From Anaerolineae bacterium (GTDB lineage: Bacteria; Chloroflexota; Anaerolineae; Aggregatilineales; Phototrophicaceae), in assembly GCA_019912965.1 (NCBI GenBank), contig JAIOHM010000170.1:1-34140 (forward strand): DNA of 34,140 bases, given 5' to 3'. The notes below the pieces were generated by a model. It had not been told where the DNA came from. It was given only the letters and a program-made list of their open reading frames with translations, and made no database searches. The stretch's first letter is position 1. Each line of letters opens with the position of its first letter. Positions 32,092 through 34,140 of the stretch are shown here, in pieces. The translations under genes were made by a program, and so were the position numbers.

Positions 32092-33230
32092 GACTGCCCT
32101 CCGGCGCTGCCTTGTGTTCCTTTGCGATCCCATTCGGCGTCCAAACCGGCTTCTGCCAATGCTGTATCCCAGTTTTCCGGTTCAACCGCGTTGAAGAAAC
32201 CCATCCAACCGAGTTCGGCAAATTCGCTGACATGGGCATGAAACATAAATTTGCCCGGCCAGCGAAAGCTGAATTCCAGAATGCCGCGCTGCCCCTGTGC
32301 CTGCATGATCGTATCGACCATCCGCAGTGTTGGCTCTAACGTTGTACCTGTGTCGTAGTAGTTGAAGAAGTTTCCGTGAATGTGGAAGGAATTGATGAGG
32401 TCAAATTCCACAATGTTGAGCAGATACACCCGAATCGTTTCCCCTACCTTGACCGGAATCGGGCGGCGCATGAATTCATGCCCAACCGTGTTGACTGCGT
32501 AAATCTCGTTGCCACCATCAAAATTGGTATCAAAGGCGTTCATCATCATCATAAATTCGCGGGCTGGTGAACGGCCTTCCGGCGGGTCGATGATAAAAGC
32601 GCCGTACATGCCTTTGTGAATATGACGCTTGAGCGGGGTAGCGTGGCAGTGATACATGTGGCAGCCAAACGGCTCGGCTTCAAATTCGTAGGTGAAACTG
32701 TCGCCGGGAGCAATCTCGCCGCGCCCGACACCGGGTATGCCATCCATTTCCGCCGTGTGGAAACCATGAAAATGAATGGTGTGCGGATGACTGCCATAAT
32801 TGGCAAAGTTGACCCGCAGTTGGTCACCTGCACGGCAGCGGATGGTCGGGCCGGGAACACGGGCGTTATACGTCCATGCTGGAAAGAAAATGCCGGGGGC
32901 GATTTCGATTTCTACTTCCCCGGCATCAATTTGATATTCGCGCAGCATCCGGCCATCGGGTGATGTGCTGGCTGTGCCATAGTCCCAATCGACCAGCATT
33001 TGCATGGGATCGAAGCCATTACGGGCATGGTCAACTGCCCCAACCAGCATTCCGCTCATACCCTGATGCCCATTATGATCGCCCTCATAAACAGGGGTAG
33101 CGGTTGGCACAATATCCTGGGCGTGTACCGCACCATCGAGAACTTTGGCAGTGAAAACTGTTGCCGCGCCGCCCACCCCGGCCCGCAAGAAATTTCGCCG
33201 GGAAAACAATCTGGCTAACTGACGATTCAT
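32088..33230 (-). CDS. Two-domain multicopper oxidase, Tat-exported
   Basis: A 380-residue copper enzyme. A Tat signal (SRRNFLR, 10-16) exports the folded protein. Copper motifs are complete: HFH (153-155), HCH (194-196) with a type 1 set C195, H205 and M208 in domain 1; and HIH (283-285) and HAH (331-333) in domain 2, which lacks a type 1 cysteine. This fits a trimeric two-domain laccase-like enzyme with type 1 copper in domain 1 (type C), or a relative of nitrite reductase, though NirK lacks the HCH pattern. ATG 33230 follows AAGGA; an earlier frame from 33269 would start close to the -10. Probable roles are Cu(I), Fe(II) or Mn(II) oxidation. Confidence 0.9.
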   Translation of the reverse strand: MNRQLARLFSRRNFLRAGVGGAATVFTAKVLDGAVHAQDIVPTATPVYEGDHNGHQGMSGMLVGAVDHARNGFDPMQMLVDWDYGTASTSPDGRMLREYQIDAGEVEIEIAPGIFFPAWTYNARVPGPTIRCRAGDQLRVNFANYGSHPHTIHFHGFHTAEMDGIPGVGRGEIAPGDSFTYEFEAEPFGCHMYHCHATPLKRHIHKGMYGAFIIDPPEGRSPAREFMMMMNAFDTNFDGGNEIYAVNTVGHEFMRRPIPVKVGETIRVYLLNIVEFDLINSFHIHGNFFNYYDTGTTLEPTLRMVDTIMQAQGQRGILEFSFRWPGKFMFHAHVSEFAELGWMGFFNAVEPENWDTALAEAGLDAEWDRKGTQGSAGGQS

Positions 33231-33270
33231 AAGGGTTTCCTTGATTTTATTTCGTGCTAATCTAACCACA

Positions 33271-33299
33271 ATTTTAGGTTAGCCAAAAATTATTGTCAA
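33271..33299 (-). promoter_or_regulatory. Strong promoter of the metal cluster
   Basis: On the minus strand TTGACA (33294-33299) and TAAAAT (33271-33276) are 17 bp apart, 40 bp before the multicopper oxidase ATG. Confidence 0.75.
33274..33292. promoter_or_regulatory. DtxR-like operator candidate in the promoter spacer
   Basis: The plus strand reads TTAGGTTAGCC then AAAAATTA. It matches about 15 of 19 positions of the DtxR/IdeR box (TTAGGTTAG-C-CTAACCTAA), with the left half perfect. A second, inverted half-site CTAACC lies at 33262-33267. The box lies between -35 and -10, so a bound metalloregulator would block transcription. The regulator gene is not in the window. Confidence 0.45.
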
Positions 33300-33350
33300 G
33301 TATATGCGTTATGACCAACATCCAGCCCTTGCAAGGTGGTGACTGGCCTG

Positions 33351-33379
33351 TTGACCCACTGCATTTGAAGGTCTACAAT
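33351..33379 (+). promoter_or_regulatory. Promoter of the ROK regulator gene
   Basis: TTGACC (33351-33356), a 17-bp spacer and TACAAT (33374-33379). The start codon is 35 bp further on. Confidence 0.65.
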
Positions 33380-33413
33380 CGCGCCCAGAAGATCAGCATC
33401 ACAGGATTCATTC

Positions 33414-34140
33414 ATGCGACGACTCCTCCGGGGCAGCAGCGGCAGCGTCATCAAATCGCACAATCTACGGGCGGTGCTGCTCACCCTGCTACGCAATGAT
33501 GGCATCTCGCGGGTGCGGTTGGCGGAACTGACTCAGCTTTCCAACACCACCATCACCAATCTGATAAACGAACTGCTCCGGTATGGCGTTGTAGCAGAAG
33601 ATGGCCGCCGCCGCCCTCGGTTGCGGCGCGGAGCTGGTCGTCCGCAAACCGCGCTGCGTCTTGTGCCGGAATCGCGGCTGGCGGTGGCAGTGCATTTCGA
33701 TGTCGATCAGGTCAATGTCGCCGTGACCAATTTACGCGCCCAGCCGTTGGTGACCCTTTCCGCCGAGCATCCACCGGATCGCCCGTTGGAAGTGGCGTTG
33801 GCCGATACGGCACGGTTGGTGCGGCAAGCCATTGACCAGAGCGGCGTTTCGCTGGAACGGATTGTCGGCGTAGGTGTGGGCGCTTCCGGCCTTGTCGATC
33901 AGGAACGCGGGATGAATGTGGTTGCGCCCAATCTCGGTTGGCGGGACGTGCCGCTGCGCGACTGGCTTTCCGCCAAACTCCGAATGCCTGTCAGCGTCGA
34001 AAACAATGTGCGGGCGATGGCGCTGGGCGAAGTCCTGTTCGGCAGTGGACAAAACAGCCACGCACTGGCTTTCGTCTATGCGCGGGTTGGTGTCGGGGCG
34101 GGGTTCGTGGTCGGTGGCGAAATTTACCGGGGAAGCGGGG
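33414..34140 (+). CDS. ROK family transcriptional regulator (partial, 3' end outside the window)
   Basis: About 242 codons are visible and the frame is open to the window end. The N-terminus is a winged helix (VIKSHNLRAVLLTLLRNDGISRVRLAELTQLSNTTITNLINEL), as in NagC/Mlc/XylR-type regulators. The ROK sugar-kinase-like domain follows: VGVGASGLVD, APNLGWRDVPL, VENNVRAMALGE and GVGAGFVVGGEIYRG. Such proteins repress sugar-uptake genes and respond to a sugar or phosphosugar. ATG 33414 follows AGGA with good spacing. It is divergent from the metal cluster and may control sugar genes beyond the window. Confidence 0.88.
   Translation, partial: MRRLLRGSSGSVIKSHNLRAVLLTLLRNDGISRVRLAELTQLSNTTITNLINELLRYGVVAEDGRRRPRLRRGAGRPQTALRLVPESRLAVAVHFDVDQVNVAVTNLRAQPLVTLSAEHPPDRPLEVALADTARLVRQAIDQSGVSLERIVGVGVGASGLVDQERGMNVVAPNLGWRDVPLRDWLSAKLRMPVSVENNVRAMALGEVLFGSGQNSHALAFVYARVGVGAGFVVGGEIYRGSG

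Overview
The window looks like a chromosomal segment of a Chloroflexota bacterium (probably Anaerolineae-like). This is inferred from gene content and style: Tat-type binding proteins whose mature ends start with TATPAP-like spacers, extended -10 promoters, MshEN-type glycosyltransferases, and GC-rich dispersed hairpins. No rRNA or other taxonomic marker is present. There is no phage, transposase, CRISPR array or tRNA.

Layout. 1-700 is gene-free and rich in repeats (period-9 arrays, a long imperfect hairpin, a heptamer array, palindromes). 735-5067 (+) encodes a GntR/FCD regulator, a Tat-exported sugar-binding protein and one polypeptide that fuses both ABC sugar permeases. 5327-11872 (-) is a six-gene sugar-acid catabolic cluster: enolase-superfamily enzyme, SDR, mannonate dehydratase UxuA, a second enolase-superfamily dehydratase, then, after a repeat-filled gap, an RraA-family aldolase-like protein and an aldo/keto reductase. 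Together with the importer this reads as an uptake and dehydration pathway for hexuronates or aldonates; the substrate is not determined. 12074-13033 (+) is a GDP-L-fucose synthase; 13233-15279 (+) is an OppD/OppF ATPase pair without permeases; 15591-17069 (+) is a CNNM/CBS/CorC protein plus a 50-residue membrane protein. 17066-22725 (-) holds a secreted metalloprotease, a membrane glycosyltransferase with a c-di-GMP-binding-type MshEN domain, and a protein with a helicase-associated C-terminal domain. 23153-27373 (+) holds leuS with a complex leader, a GNAT acetyltransferase and a small alpha/beta hydrolase.

27366-33230 (-) is a metal-handling cluster: two-domain multicopper oxidase, ZIP transporter with an extracytoplasmic domain, His-rich secreted protein, and a CopC-CopD-propeller fusion. 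It is led by a near-consensus promoter whose spacer carries a DtxR-like TTAGGTTAGCC motif. A divergent ROK-family regulator (33414 to the window end) is cut off by the window edge.

The most interesting points are the sugar-acid cluster with an RraA-type candidate aldolase and a fused permease, the metal cluster with its operator-like site and multidomain CopCD fusion, a hairpin repeat family with covarying stems and an invariant CCGCACGC loop, and period-7 repeats flanking leuS.
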